Origin: Aurantiochytrium sp. KH105 | Lineage: Eukaryota; Sar; Bigyra; Thraustochytrida; Thraustochytriidae | Direction of reading: 5' to 3' | NCBI GenBank assembly: GCA_003116975.1 | Contig: BGKB01000021.1 | Location: 682,001-746,000 of the forward strand | DNA length: 64,000 nt | Part shown: positions 7,782-18,285 of the stretch, in pieces | Layout of the letters: each line of letters starts with the position of its first letter | How positions within the stretch are numbered: position 1 is the stretch's first letter | Program-made: the position numbers and the translations under genes | The notes under the pieces: model-generated | The model's database searches: none | What the model saw: the letters and a program-made list of their open reading frames with translations, nothing else | Told to the model about the DNA's origin: nothing

Positions 7782-10700
7782 ATGTCGAGGGCCACCAAGG
7801 GAGGCACTTTTGCCAATGCCGCCATCTCAGAGCGCAAGGTGGTGGGCGTGGAAGACATGGTAATGTTGTCGCGCATCGAAAATGAAGCCATCCTTGAAAA
7901 CTTGCGCAAGCGCTTCGTCGCCAAGGAGATCTACACCTACATCGGAGACGTGCTCATCGTGTGCAACCCGTTCGAATGGCTGCGGCTCTACGATACACCT
8001 TTCATTAAGATGTACGAGAATGGTGTCCGCGCCGACCTTGCACCACACATCTTTGCTGTTGCCGAGTCCGCCTTTCGCAACATGCTTCTTGAAGAGGAAA
8101 AACAGTGCATAATCATCTCGGGAGAGTCTGGCGCCGGCAAGACTGAGGCCGCCAAGCAGGTCATGAACTACATTGCCGCCGTCTCGGGAAGCGGCGCTGG
8201 AGACCGCAAGGTGACCGAAGTCAAGCAGATCGTTGTCGAGTCCAACCCGGCCCTCGAAGCCTTTGGCAATGCCATGACGCTGCGCAACAACAACTCCTCT
8301 CGTTTCGGAAAGTACTTTGAGCTCAAATTCGATCTCGCCAACGGCGGCACACCCCGCGGCGGCTTCGTCACCAACTACCTGCTGGAGAAGTCACGCGTCG
8401 TGCGTCCAGGGCCTGGTGAGCGCTCATTTCACATCTTTTACCAGCTTTGCCGCGGTGCCCCTCGCGATGTCATCGAGAACCTCGGCCTCTCCGACCCCGA
8501 GTCCTTCCAGTGCCTAGCCATGTCGGGCGTCACTGATATTGACAACGAAGGCGGTCGTGTCGACGACACAACCGAGTTCAAGGAGACTGTGCACTCGCTG
8601 CAGACCATCGGCGCCTTTCCGGAAGACCAATTCGATCTCTTTACTGTCGTGGCCATTTGCCTCCATCTGAGTAATGTGAGTTTCTACGCCGTCAACGTTG
8701 ACGGCGCAGAAGGCAGTGAGGTCGCCGATGCGCGGGCGCTCGAACCCGTCGCCGCGCTCATGGAGGTCGATTCCAGCGCGCTCGCCTACGCGCTCACGTA
8801 TCGCACCCTCACGACCATGGCCCCTGGCGGTCGCCTCGAGACCTACCAGGTGCCTCTCAACCCGACGCAGGCCACTGCGGCTCGCGACGCGCTCGCCAAG
8901 GATCTGTACTCGCGTCTCTTTGACAATCTCGTCATGCGCGTCAACAAGGCGCTCGAGAATACTGGCAATAACACGCGCATTTCTATGCGGCGCGACATGC
9001 GCAAGATCGGCGATGAGGACGGCCTCAGCATTGGTGTTCTCGATATCTACGGCTTTGAGATTTTCGAGAACAACCACTTTGAGCAGTTCTGCATCAACTA
9101 CGTCAATGAAAAGCTCCAGCAAATCTTCATCGAGCTCACCATCAAGTCCGAGCAAGAGACGTACGCTTCTGAAGGCATCCAGTGGCAGTCCATTCCGTAT
9201 TTTGACAACAAGGTCGTGTGCGACCTGATCGAGGCCAAGAAGCCCCCTGGCATCTTTGCCATTCTCGACGATACCGTCAAGACCGCCCATGCGCTCGGCA
9301 GCGCTGACGACAAGTTTCTCGAGAAACTCCAGTCGTTCCATAGCTCCCACGCGCACTACAGCAAGTTCCGCGGTGGCTTTTCCATTCTCCACTACGCCGG
9401 TCGCGTCAACTACAACGGTGACGGCTTTGTCGAGGCAAATAAGGATACCCTTAGTCAGGATCTTCAGCTCTTGGTGCAGAGCAGCACCAACACCTTTGTC
9501 GCCGGACTTTACCCGGAAAAGATCGACCTTGATCAACGTCGTCAGCCCACAACGGCCGGCTTCAAAATCAAGCGTCAGTGTGGCGATCTCGTCTACGCAC
9601 TCATGGATTGTGCTCCGCACTACGTGCGCTGCATCAAGTCAAACGACGAAAAGCGCGCAGGTGGATTCGATGACGACCGCGTCATGTACCAGGGCATGTA
9701 CCTCGGTCTTCTCGAGAACGTCAAGGTGCGTCGTGCCGGCTTTGCCACGCGCATGGAGTTTGACCGCTTCATCGCCCGCTTCAAGGTTCTTGGCGCCGGT
9801 CGCCTCGACCCGCAAGTGCTCGCGCATGGCACGGACTACGACATTGCTGCGGCAATTCTCACCGTTGCCATGGACACCGTTACGGAGCTGCAAAAGCCGG
9901 GAGAGGCGCAGCTCGGTCGCTCCATGGTCTTCATCAAGTCTCCCGATACCTACTTTAAGATGCAAGAAATGCGCAAGTCTCTCGTCGGTGAGCAGGCCAT
10001 CAAGATCCAAAACCTCTGGCGTCGCTTCGCGAACCGCCGCGACCTTGTCTCGCTGCGTCTTGAGATGGCCGAGCTCTGGAACGAACAGGGCAAAGAGGCC
10101 ACGCCTGCCGATCTTCTGCGCAACTACTATGCCTTTTACATCAAGGACCGCCCCCTGCTTTCGGCCATTAGCGACCTTCTCGAATGGTTTCAGGCCAACG
10201 AAATCAAAAAGGAGCGTATTCAGTATACAGAGCAGCTCTCGCGTCTCGATGTCCACGGCCGCTTCGTCCCCATCGTTTTTGTGCTCACCGATGCTGCCAT
10301 GTACCTTGCGGAGTGGCGTGTTAAGCCGGGCCAGCCGCGCATGGCCCCTGGCGGTCGCGGCCTTGCCCGCGAGCAAGAATACCAGCTCTATCTTCGTCGC
10401 CGCACGGCGCTCAACAAGATTCAGGGCGTCATGCTCAGTCTGGAGGCCGATGATCTCGTCGCCATTCTTTGCGAGCCCCAGGAGAAGCTCAAGAAGCCCA
10501 TCAAGGACGGCTTCGAGGATAAGAAGAAGATCAAGCGCTGCCAGGAGACACAGCAGCCCTTTTCCTTCTTTGGCGCCTCCAAACACCAGTGCTCCTCTAC
10601 CGGTGGAGTCTACGTCAAGGAGGTCATGTCCCCGGAGAAGATCCCATTGCCCGACCGTGGCTTCTACACGCCTGTGGAAGTCCACTCGAGCGTCCCGGGT

Positions 10701-11762
10701 CTCGTTTCCGTCGAGATGCGCGAAGACGTGGTGGTCATGTCTGAGAAGAAGGCCGAAATTGTCGCCGTCTTGCGTAACCTCGTGACGCTCGCCAAGGGTG
10801 GCGCCGCGCAGATGAATCAGCTTGATCGTGAGGCGCTCCGCAAGCAAATGCAGACGCCCCAAGAGGCCCCCATGGCGAACGTTCTGTACGACTATGCGGC
10901 TACCCAGGAGGACGAACTTGAACTCACGGAAGGCACCAAGGTGGAGCTCCTCGACACCGCGCATAGCGATTGGTGGCTCGGCAAGTACAAGGGCAAGACG
11001 GGTCTTTTTCCTGCCTCGTACGTACAAAAGCTCGCCGCGCCCATTGTCAAACCCAAGCGAGCCAACCCGAACCGGTACAAGATGGACGTCAGGTTTGAGA
11101 ACACGTGGCACCTGAACCAGGCGACCGTGCCTGCGCTGAGCAACACGCCCAAGGGCGCGATCGAATTCCGACGGGACGAGGGCATTTCCGAGATGCGTCT
11201 GGGCAAATCCGGAGGCAAGATTGTTGTTCACGTCCCGCTTGGTGTAGCGGGTCGCAAGCTGCGTGAGATTCAGGCTGCTCAGGCTGAGCGCGCAGCGCGT
11301 CGCGAAGCCGAGCGCCAGGAACTCTTTGAGCTGCGCAAGCAGAATGCTCAGCGTCGCGAAGCGCAGCGCCGCGCCGATCGCGAAAAGCGTCTCGACGCGA
11401 AGAAGGCCAAACGTCGGCAGGAAAAGGCCAAACGCGACAAGGAGACGGACGCGATGAACTTTGGTGCTCGGAATGCCGCCATGGGTGGCGCCTCTTTTGC
11501 TGCGCGCATGGAGGCCCAACGCCGCGACGATGGCGGCCGTACGGGAGGAGGCAGTGCCGCGAGCGCCGCACCTCCGCCCTGGGTCACTGCTCGTTCCAAC
11601 AAGCCTGCGGCTGCGCCCAAGAAGCCCGCGCCTCCCAAGAAGAAGGAGGTGTGGGAGGCCTATCGCGACGACGACACGGGCGACATTTACTACTACAATG
11701 TTGAGTCCGGCGAAACCACCTGGGACAAGCCTCGCGGTTTTACTGGCCAGGTCATTGCCTAA
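7782..11762 (+). CDS. Class I-type myosin with TH1, SH3 and WW domains
   Basis: A 1,326-aa single-exon frame from the ATG at 7782. Motor domain about residues 20-730: P-loop GESGAGKTEAAK at 114, switch I NNNSSRFGK near 168, switch II DIYGFEIFENN near 420. One IQ-like motif follows (QAIKIQNLWRRF, about 738). Residues about 770-1000 match the membrane-binding TH1 tail, including the hydrophobic LTDAAMYLAEW strand. An SH3 domain (about 1030-1082, ALYDY-type start, WWLG) is followed by an Arg/Glu/Lys helix (about 1165-1225), an Ala/Pro linker and a C-terminal WW domain (about 1290-1318, with two spaced Trp and DIYYYN). It should link actin to membranes and proline-rich partners, as in endocytosis. 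TH1-SH3 is classic long-tailed myosin I; the WW end is the unusual part. Confidence 0.93.
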   Translation: MSRATKGGTFANAAISERKVVGVEDMVMLSRIENEAILENLRKRFVAKEIYTYIGDVLIVCNPFEWLRLYDTPFIKMYENGVRADLAPHIFAVAESAFRNMLLEEEKQCIIISGESGAGKTEAAKQVMNYIAAVSGSGAGDRKVTEVKQIVVESNPALEAFGNAMTLRNNNSSRFGKYFELKFDLANGGTPRGGFVTNYLLEKSRVVRPGPGERSFHIFYQLCRGAPRDVIENLGLSDPESFQCLAMSGVTDIDNEGGRVDDTTEFKETVHSLQTIGAFPEDQFDLFTVVAICLHLSNVSFYAVNVDGAEGSEVADARALEPVAALMEVDSSALAYALTYRTLTTMAPGGRLETYQVPLNPTQATAARDALAKDLYSRLFDNLVMRVNKALENTGNNTRISMRRDMRKIGDEDGLSIGVLDIYGFEIFENNHFEQFCINYVNEKLQQIFIELTIKSEQETYASEGIQWQSIPYFDNKVVCDLIEAKKPPGIFAILDDTVKTAHALGSADDKFLEKLQSFHSSHAHYSKFRGGFSILHYAGRVNYNGDGFVEANKDTLSQDLQLLVQSSTNTFVAGLYPEKIDLDQRRQPTTAGFKIKRQCGDLVYALMDCAPHYVRCIKSNDEKRAGGFDDDRVMYQGMYLGLLENVKVRRAGFATRMEFDRFIARFKVLGAGRLDPQVLAHGTDYDIAAAILTVAMDTVTELQKPGEAQLGRSMVFIKSPDTYFKMQEMRKSLVGEQAIKIQNLWRRFANRRDLVSLRLEMAELWNEQGKEATPADLLRNYYAFYIKDRPLLSAISDLLEWFQANEIKKERIQYTEQLSRLDVHGRFVPIVFVLTDAAMYLAEWRVKPGQPRMAPGGRGLAREQEYQLYLRRRTALNKIQGVMLSLEADDLVAILCEPQEKLKKPIKDGFEDKKKIKRCQETQQPFSFFGASKHQCSSTGGVYVKEVMSPEKIPLPDRGFYTPVEVHSSVPGLVSVEMREDVVVMSEKKAEIVAVLRNLVTLAKGGAAQMNQLDREALRKQMQTPQEAPMANVLYDYAATQEDELELTEGTKVELLDTAHSDWWLGKYKGKTGLFPASYVQKLAAPIVKPKRANPNRYKMDVRFENTWHLNQATVPALSNTPKGAIEFRRDEGISEMRLGKSGGKIVVHVPLGVAGRKLREIQAAQAERAARREAERQELFELRKQNAQRREAQRRADREKRLDAKKAKRRQEKAKRDKETDAMNFGARNAAMGGASFAARMEAQRRDDGGRTGGGSAASAAPPPWVTARSNKPAAAPKKPAPPKKKEVWEAYRDDDTGDIYYYNVESGETTWDKPRGFTGQVIA

Positions 11763-12278
11763 ACAACGTTGTGAGCGTGTATGCACGCGCTCACAAATGT
11801 GCTCATTTACCTTTTTCTCGTCTGCTGTCGTCTCGTTTGGTCTCCTCTCGGACTTGCCCATTTCTGTGTGTTTTGTGGGCCTTTGTTGCCAAGTCGTAGA
11901 ACTGACGAAATGGTGGAGGAGGAGAAAAGGGTTAACACTTGTCTGCACTGTCTGCAAATCTCTAAATTCCCCAAAAATTATCTTCTGTTTTCGTTGCTCA
12001 CTTTTTTTTTTGGACTGAAAGGGGTGTCATCCTCTGTTTTACCAGCACTGGTCCACGATGTTGTCTTTTCAAAACGTCATCCGAGATAAGGCCTGACTGT
12101 AAATGTCGCTATCGCAGCATTGACCGAGACCTTCGCAAAATCGATAGTAACAAGGGGAGAGAGAAGACTTCAACAAAAAAAATAAAGAAAAGGATAGGAG
12201 AACACAATCGTATCCTGCGAGGTATAGCTAGGCAGTAAGTAGCTGACCAACAACTAACGAGCATGCTGTGGCGACCAA
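11763..12278. other. Convergent 3' intergenic region
   Basis: Shared 3' flank of the two convergent myosin genes. T-rich and A-rich runs (about 12001-12010 and 12175-12190) could serve as polyadenylation regions for the plus and minus genes. No ORF here looks coding. Confidence 0.6.
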
Positions 12279-15200
12279 CTAGAGCGTTTCCGGAAGCTTG
12301 CTTTCATACTTTTGCGCAATTTCCCGCAAGTACGGGTTCAGGTCGTTGATGGCCTTCAAAAACGCCTTGTCAGGAACGGAAGGCAAAGCACTCGCATCTT
12401 TCTTGACCAGAGCCTCGATTTGCTCGTCGCGCCACGACAAGAGGGTACACAGCGTCTCGTTCGCCTGTTCAGCATGCTCTGCACGGGAATCCGCCTGAGC
12501 AAGCTTGCGCAGGACTGTGTTGTGACGGGCGCGTGTCTCGACGATCTCGTCCATGAGCGCAATGTTCTCCTTCATGAGCGAGGTAATCGACGCGGGAAGC
12601 TCCTGCATCATGGCCGCCGTCACTGTTGACGTTATCTCTCCCGCATCCTTGTGCGGCTCCTTTCGGTCATCATCGTACATATCGAGCGTCTTGGACTCTT
12701 CGTGCTCCCGTCTCTCTGCACTCTTTTGCAGTCTTCGCACCTGGTCGCGCAATGCATCGAGTTCAAGAGCTTGGTCTTCGTTCTCCCGTTTCAAGGTCTC
12801 GATTTTGACGCGCTCTTGCTCGAGCGAAGCGTCAGCGAACCCGCACTGCTTGAGCGCTTCTTCTGCGCGCTTATCGGCGAGTTGGGCGCTGTTGCGAATC
12901 TTTTCGAGCTCGGCCTGAAGATGCTCGACACTACGCTCTGCGGTCTCGGCGCGACGCAAGAGTTCGTGCTCCTCCCTTTTCCTGTCGCCATCGCCACGAA
13001 TATGCTCCTGGACCGACTTGAACACCACATCCACTGCATCCTCCATGGTCCGAGGAGAGACGCGGCGACCTTCCGTTCGCGGTGAAGTGACCGCGGAGGT
13101 CCCTGTTTCGCTACCCTGGCCAAAGAGTGCCAGCACAAAGGAATTGAGATCGCTCAGCCGCGACACGACCGTCTTTTCGCGCTGCTCCCACCTGAGGATG
13201 GCGAGCTCTTGATCCGGGGATGCCATCAAGCTTACGACAGACGCACGTGGAGATCGCGGCGATCGCGGTGTTCGTGAGGTTTTCGACGCCCGTGATTGCG
13301 AGCGAGGACGTGCGGGGGATGTGGCAATATCTACCGCATTTGGCCGCACAGCGCCGTGGAAAAGTCGCGGTGAGGGCCCACCTGCGGGTGACTTGGCGGC
13401 GGCCTTCTCGGCGCGAACGTCCGTCTCCGAGGCAAGCTCGCTGTCCGGAGTCTGCGGAGAGCTGTCAGGCGTGCTCCATAGCGAGTGGGCGGCGTCCACC
13501 TTTTGCTGACCTCGCTTCAAAGCGCGCGCGAGCTCTTCGCGAAAAGCAGCTCGCGTTCGCATCCCACGGATGAAACTCTGCACGCGAACAATTTTGCGCA
13601 CAAATCCTACAAAGCGTACGCGAACGGAGAAGGCCTGAATGCGCAACGCGGCGCGCTCGCGCTTGGCAAGCATGGAGCGTCGAAAGGTGCGCGAAATGAT
13701 GCGCGAGGCGGCTGTCAGCCTCGAGGCAACGGTGCGGTCGAGCTTTTCGGCAAGCTCGCGCCGCAAAAAGACCTTGGTGTGACCAAGCTGCCATTGCGCG
13801 TTGTCGTTGAGCCCAAAGATACGCGAGACGTAGCGCACGAGCTCACTGCAGTCGCGAGCCGTCGGCGCGAGCACGCGAAACCTGCGATAGAACGCCTCGT
13901 GGGGTTCCCGCAGTGCATAGCCCTGGTCCCGAATGCGGATCGTCTCGAGCATGCCTGCATGGCGGAGCTGATCAAGGCACTTTTTGGAGTGGAAGAACCC
14001 CGGGCGCTTGACCTCGTTTGGCTTGATGCAGCGAATAAAGTGCGGCTCGCAAGCCTCGAGACGCGACATGAGCGTATTGAGCTGCTTTCGGAACTGCTCC
14101 GACACGGTCGGCGGGCGCAGCGACGCGGCGCGCTTGCGGGCGCGCTGCTTGCCGGACTTGGCGTCGCGGGCGCCTCCAAAAAGATTCTGGAACCACATCT
14201 CGGAGGAACCTCTCATCACCGCGGCAAGACCTTCCGAAAGGGAGTCATTGTTCTTTTGCAGAAAGCCGTCGACAGTGTATTGCACCGCGCCAGCGTAGTG
14301 GGCAACGCCAAAGCAAGCATCATTGCCAAAGCGAGGAAAGACATAGTGAGGATGGATGCCCTTGTGATTCGTGTGCAGTTTGCGCAGCAAGCTCTGGTCG
14401 GAACCACGCGGCATTAGACATTCCTCGTCGAGCAGACTGAGCAGAGACACGTTCGAGGTCTCGATGAGGTCCAAACAAGCCTTGTTGTCATTGAACTCAA
14501 TGCGCGACCAGTCAATACCCTCGCAGGCATACTCTTCCTGTTCGACCTCGAAGATGTGTTTGTTGAAGTGGCGCTGCAGGCGTTCATTGGCAAAGTTGAT
14601 TGCGAATTGCTCGAAAGAATTCGTTTCAAAGACCTCAAAGCCGTAAATGTCGAGAATCCCAATCGAACGGCCCGTCCCTGGGGAACACAGCGAGTCGATG
14701 GTTGCTGTCGAGTCGAGCGAGGCGGAGCGGCGCAGAACAGCCTGCTGTCGACTTCCCACCGCGTTCATGGCATGCCCCGCAAGGCTCGTGTTGATGCGCT
14801 GAATGAGCCAGCGGAATAATAGCGCGTAGAGCGCCTTCGCCAGAGCGTCGCGCTTGCCTCGCGCGGTGGTCGCTTTGACGGGCGTGTGGATCGTCTCGCC
14901 GCCAACGGTGACGACGTTGGTGCATAGGGCCATTTCCAGCTCTGTTTCCTCGAGACCAAGCGCTTTGGCAGCGGCGGCGAGCTCGTCGGGCTCGCACCGA
15001 GAACCTTCCTGCTGCTCGAGACGCGAGTCGTGGATGGCGATCTGGCCAAGGAGAAGGACGGCCGCCAGGGTCTGGAAGACGGCATTTCGTTCCACCTCCG
15101 AAACGCCGACAGTCTCCATGCAGTGCACCGTGCGGGCAAATTTGGTGGCGTCGTTGGTCTCCTGCAAGGCCAAGCCCACGCCCTCGGCAATGTAGACAAT

Positions 15201-16115
15201 TTCATGCTCGGGAAGGTCGGAGAGTCCAATTTTCTCTAAGAGCTCGGCAGACCCGCCCCGAAGCAGCTGATAAAAAATGTGGTAGTTGCGCTCACCCTCG
15301 CCCTGGCCAATGATGCGGCTTTTCTCGAGCAGATAGTTGAGTACCTTGGCACCTTTGATAAGGCCCGACTCGTCGATTTCGATCTCTATAAATTTTCCGA
15401 ATCGCGATGAGTTGTCATTGCGCACCGTTTTGGCATTGCCAAAAGCTTCGAGAAGAGGATTTGAATCGAGCACGCGCTGTTCAAGCCCTGGAGGTGCCGC
15501 CTTGCCATCGGTGCTCTTTGTTTCACAAAATTGGCGCCCTGCACTCGACAGGTATTTCATAATGATCTTGGTGGCCTCCGTCTTGCCAGCGCCACTTTCT
15601 CCACTAATGATGATGGCTTGGCTTGCACCGGGCTTGGCGGTGGCGCTGCCATCGCCGTTTCCCTCCACGGCAGCTCGATATGCATTTTCTGCCGTCAAGA
15701 ATACGTGTGGTTTGACTTGCGCCTTACGCTTGCCTCGGTAAGAAGCCATGTCACTTTGCGAGTAGATATCGCACCATTTGTACGGATTAATGGACACGAG
15801 AATGGGACCGACCATGGAGTAGAACTTGTCCTGCTCGTAGCGCTCGCGCAGACTGTGCAACAGCGACTCTTCGCTGAAATCGCTTAGGTGCAACAGGTCC
15901 TCGACTGGATCGACGACTTGCGCATGTGTCGGTGTTAGCATTTCTGCCGCCACCTTGAGTTGCTGGCCACGGAGCGTGGTCACGGAGTACTCGCATGCAT
16001 CGCTGATGTGCGTGACCTCGGCGAACTCGAAAAGCCGTCTTTCGTCCGTGAGATTGACCCAAACCTTGGACCCCACGAGAATGTGCTGCGCGCCTTTGCC
16101 GGCGCTGTCAGTCAT
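12279..16115 (-). CDS. Unconventional myosin with N-terminal SH3-like region, IQ motifs and coiled coil
   Basis: The in-frame ATG at 16115 gives 1,278 aa; an upstream extension to 16250 has no ATG. An SH3-like N-terminal module (about residues 12-55) precedes the motor (about 60-770): P-loop GESGAGKTEATK near 168, switch I NDNSSRFGK, switch II DIYGFEVFETN near 485, and the actin-side CEPHFIRCIKPNE near 685. The neck (about 795-865) has several IQ-like Arg-rich helices. The tail has a Ser/Pro/Arg-rich linker (about 920-1000), a coiled coil (about 1045-1160) and a short conserved-looking helical end. The layout resembles the class V/XI group or a stramenopile-specific class; cargo cannot be read from the sequence. 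It converges on the neighbouring myosin I. Confidence 0.92.
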   Translation of the reverse strand: MTDSAGKGAQHILVGSKVWVNLTDERRLFEFAEVTHISDACEYSVTTLRGQQLKVAAEMLTPTHAQVVDPVEDLLHLSDFSEESLLHSLRERYEQDKFYSMVGPILVSINPYKWCDIYSQSDMASYRGKRKAQVKPHVFLTAENAYRAAVEGNGDGSATAKPGASQAIIISGESGAGKTEATKIIMKYLSSAGRQFCETKSTDGKAAPPGLEQRVLDSNPLLEAFGNAKTVRNDNSSRFGKFIEIEIDESGLIKGAKVLNYLLEKSRIIGQGEGERNYHIFYQLLRGGSAELLEKIGLSDLPEHEIVYIAEGVGLALQETNDATKFARTVHCMETVGVSEVERNAVFQTLAAVLLLGQIAIHDSRLEQQEGSRCEPDELAAAAKALGLEETELEMALCTNVVTVGGETIHTPVKATTARGKRDALAKALYALLFRWLIQRINTSLAGHAMNAVGSRQQAVLRRSASLDSTATIDSLCSPGTGRSIGILDIYGFEVFETNSFEQFAINFANERLQRHFNKHIFEVEQEEYACEGIDWSRIEFNDNKACLDLIETSNVSLLSLLDEECLMPRGSDQSLLRKLHTNHKGIHPHYVFPRFGNDACFGVAHYAGAVQYTVDGFLQKNNDSLSEGLAAVMRGSSEMWFQNLFGGARDAKSGKQRARKRAASLRPPTVSEQFRKQLNTLMSRLEACEPHFIRCIKPNEVKRPGFFHSKKCLDQLRHAGMLETIRIRDQGYALREPHEAFYRRFRVLAPTARDCSELVRYVSRIFGLNDNAQWQLGHTKVFLRRELAEKLDRTVASRLTAASRIISRTFRRSMLAKRERAALRIQAFSVRVRFVGFVRKIVRVQSFIRGMRTRAAFREELARALKRGQQKVDAAHSLWSTPDSSPQTPDSELASETDVRAEKAAAKSPAGGPSPRLFHGAVRPNAVDIATSPARPRSQSRASKTSRTPRSPRSPRASVVSLMASPDQELAILRWEQREKTVVSRLSDLNSFVLALFGQGSETGTSAVTSPRTEGRRVSPRTMEDAVDVVFKSVQEHIRGDGDRKREEHELLRRAETAERSVEHLQAELEKIRNSAQLADKRAEEALKQCGFADASLEQERVKIETLKRENEDQALELDALRDQVRRLQKSAERREHEESKTLDMYDDDRKEPHKDAGEITSTVTAAMMQELPASITSLMKENIALMDEIVETRARHNTVLRKLAQADSRAEHAEQANETLCTLLSWRDEQIEALVKKDASALPSVPDKAFLKAINDLNPYLREIAQKYESKLPETL

Positions 16116-17356
16116 GTTGATGGTCTTTTGGTTCGTCTGGCCTTTTCCTTTTGTCTGGCCTTTTCCTTTTGCCCTGCTTTGCGCTCTGCACCGTGCAGTG
16201 CGACGCGACGCGACGCGGCGCTGTCGGCGCGAGAATCCGCGGAAATGCAAACCCGCGCAACGGCCCCAGCCCCCCCTCGCGCAAAAGAATTTATTCCCCG
16301 CAAAGACGAGCCGGCGGCCGTGAGCTCAGCGCAGAGGAGCGCAGCGCGGTCGCGTGCGCGCTTTTTATCTAGGTCGAGAGCTCTAGCGGTCACTTTTTTT
16401 TTTAGCGCTTCTTCTCGTGACCGCCGCCCGGAGCAGCTAGCTCAACGGATATGTTGGATGCTGATAGTGCGAGATCTGCACTGCAACGCCTAAGCGCGTA
16501 GTGGTCGATTATACGCCCTCCTGATGCGTGTTGGACTGACTCACTGTCAGCACAACTGCAGCAACTCGCCACTGTCTGCAGCGGCCAGCGCCGAGATCGT
16601 GGAGAGCAATTAGCCGCTTACTTGCTCACTCACACTTGCCTACTGGCCCCCCCCCATTCGTATCAGCAGCTCGCTACTACAAGCCGAGAAGTGAAAGGAC
16701 AACCTTTCCCAACCAAGCCGACCTCGCGATCGTCAGGAGGCTGGCTACACAAGCTTCTGGCCGAAGCAAGCTCTCTCCATGGCCCGCTCGACCGCACCGT
16801 CTCAACCACTATACATTCATTCATTCATTCACTTGTTCCCTGGTTCGCTTGCGTCCGGCCTGAGCCCGGCCTGCGTCGCTCGTCAGTGGCCCCTGGCCGA
16901 CCTCGGCGTGCCAGGCCGTGCCCGCCCAGCAGGGTCCGTCGCGGTCCTCCCACGACGACGATCTTCGCCTCCGGGCCCTCCTGCTACGTAAGCAGCGCGC
17001 ACGCGCTGCCTGTGAAGCAGGCGCCGTGAAGACGCCGATGCCGGTGACGATGCGCGCCGCCGAGGCCCGGCTCGCCCGCCTCCCTGCGCGCGCGGCGCGG
17101 CGGGGCGGTCGCCGGCGACGACGGAGACGGCGGAGGCGCTGAAGAAGGCGGAGACGAAGGCGACGCCGAAGGCGCCGCAGACGGAGACGGCGCAGACGAC
17201 GAGCGAGGAGATGGATGCCGAAGAATGGAATGGGATGCGATGCCTGCGAGCAGCGCGGCAGCAAACGCGGAAGCGGAAAGGCGGCGCGGCGGCACGCGGC
17301 GAGCGAGGTTGCGCGGCGCAGGCGACGCGGGCGGCGGCGGCAGAGCGGGCGGGAGC
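16116..17356. other. Divergent intergenic region, myosin and ferredoxin
   Basis: About 1.2 kb between divergent starts. It holds C-rich and CCTTTT-type repeats just upstream of the myosin (about 16139-16165), a CATT repeat near 16809-16832 and very GC-rich sequence with GGCG/AGACG periodicity (about 17080-17210). The Arg-rich ORFs on both strands are composition artefacts. No gene supported. Confidence 0.5.
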
Positions 17357-18285
17357 ATGCTCGCGCGGCGGGCGGCGGCGGCGGGGCTGCGGATGCAGCG
17401 GGGGCTCGGCACGCAGCGCAGGGGCCTGATCACGACCACGGCCATGCGCGCGCTGGCAGGCGCCGACGCCGCCGGCGGCGTGCAGCCGCGCGCGGCGGCG
17501 ATGCGGAGAGAGGTGGGCAGGCAGGTGCGCTGGCACGGCGACGACCACGTCGACCCGAACGCCAAGACGTAAGTTCCGCAGAGGCTCCGCGCAGAGCGAA
17601 GGAGACGAGGAGCTCGGAAGCCCTGGCGACGCCGAGCGATGGGTCGGCGTCGCAGGGGCCGGCGACGTAGGGGCGACGAGGAGGAGAAAAGAACGCCACG
17701 CTAACACGCTCTCACGCGAATCGGGCTACTTGTTGGCCGGTGAACACGCTGTTGTCGCTGCCGATGGTCACGCTGTACTTTGAATGTCCGCTCGTGATGA
17801 AAAACACGCCGTTCTCAGGGTGCATCTTTCCTTTGTCCTGAAGTCGGGAGAAGAGGTGCCCGTGGAGGCCAAGGTTGGACAGAACCTCTTGCGCCTGGCT
17901 CAAAAGAACGACGTCCCTCTGGAGGGCGCATGCGAGTGCAGCACAAGCTGCTCCACTTGCCATGTGATCCTGGAGGATGATGTCTTTGAGGGCCTCATGG
18001 ACGCCGGCAACGAGCCCACAGAGGACGAGGACGATATGTTAGATCAGGCCTTTGGCCTCACCGAGACGTAAGTTTCCCAGGCAGGCGGATGCATCTCCCA
18101 ACTGCGACGACGCCCGACAACTAACTGACAGTTCGATGATTGTTTGCTCGTTCGTTTTCCCGCTCTTCAGCTCCCGTCTTGGCTGCCAGGTTCTCATTGC
18201 CGAGTACATGGAGGGCACCAAGGTGCAACTTCCTTCTGCGACGCGCAACTTTTACGTCGACGGCCACGTCCCAGAGCCACACTAA
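17357..18285 (+). CDS. FDX1: Mitochondrial [2Fe-2S] ferredoxin (adrenodoxin type), three exons
   Basis: Exons 17357-17568, 17819-18067 and 18171-18285, joined by GT-AG introns of 250 and 103 bases, both phase 2, with both donors reading GTAAGT. The product is 191 aa. The first 55 residues are Arg/Ala-rich without acidic residues until late, a typical mitochondrial presequence. The mature domain has the adrenodoxin cluster ligands C-x5-C-x2-C (in GACECSTSCSTCHV) and the fourth Cys in SRLGCQV from exon 3. An acidic stretch (EPTEDEDDML) matches the partner-binding helix. It passes electrons from ferredoxin reductase to Fe-S cluster assembly and possibly haem A or ubiquinone synthesis (family knowledge). 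Each exon alone looks truncated, so splicing is needed. Confidence 0.92.

Noticed and set aside
6694-7924. Long Leu/Ala/Arg/Ser-rich minus-strand ORFs upstream of myosin I
   Set aside because: They are translations of tetranucleotide and GC-rich repeats and overlap in three frames.
9639-11957. 772-codon ORF antisense to myosin I
   Set aside because: It is the mirror of strong coding bias in the myosin gene; no domain was recognised.
16116-16250. N-terminal extension of the second myosin
   Set aside because: It begins with a non-ATG codon and is Arg/Gln/Lys-rich from a short repeat; the SH3-like module starts after the ATG at 16115.
16431-16495. D-arm-like TAGCTCAACGG sequence
   Set aside because: No matching T-loop or acceptor stem downstream.
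16821-17707. Arg/Ala-rich minus-strand ORF overlapping ferredoxin exon 1
   Set aside because: Composition artefact of GC-rich sequence; the plus-strand exon has a presequence and correct splice sites.
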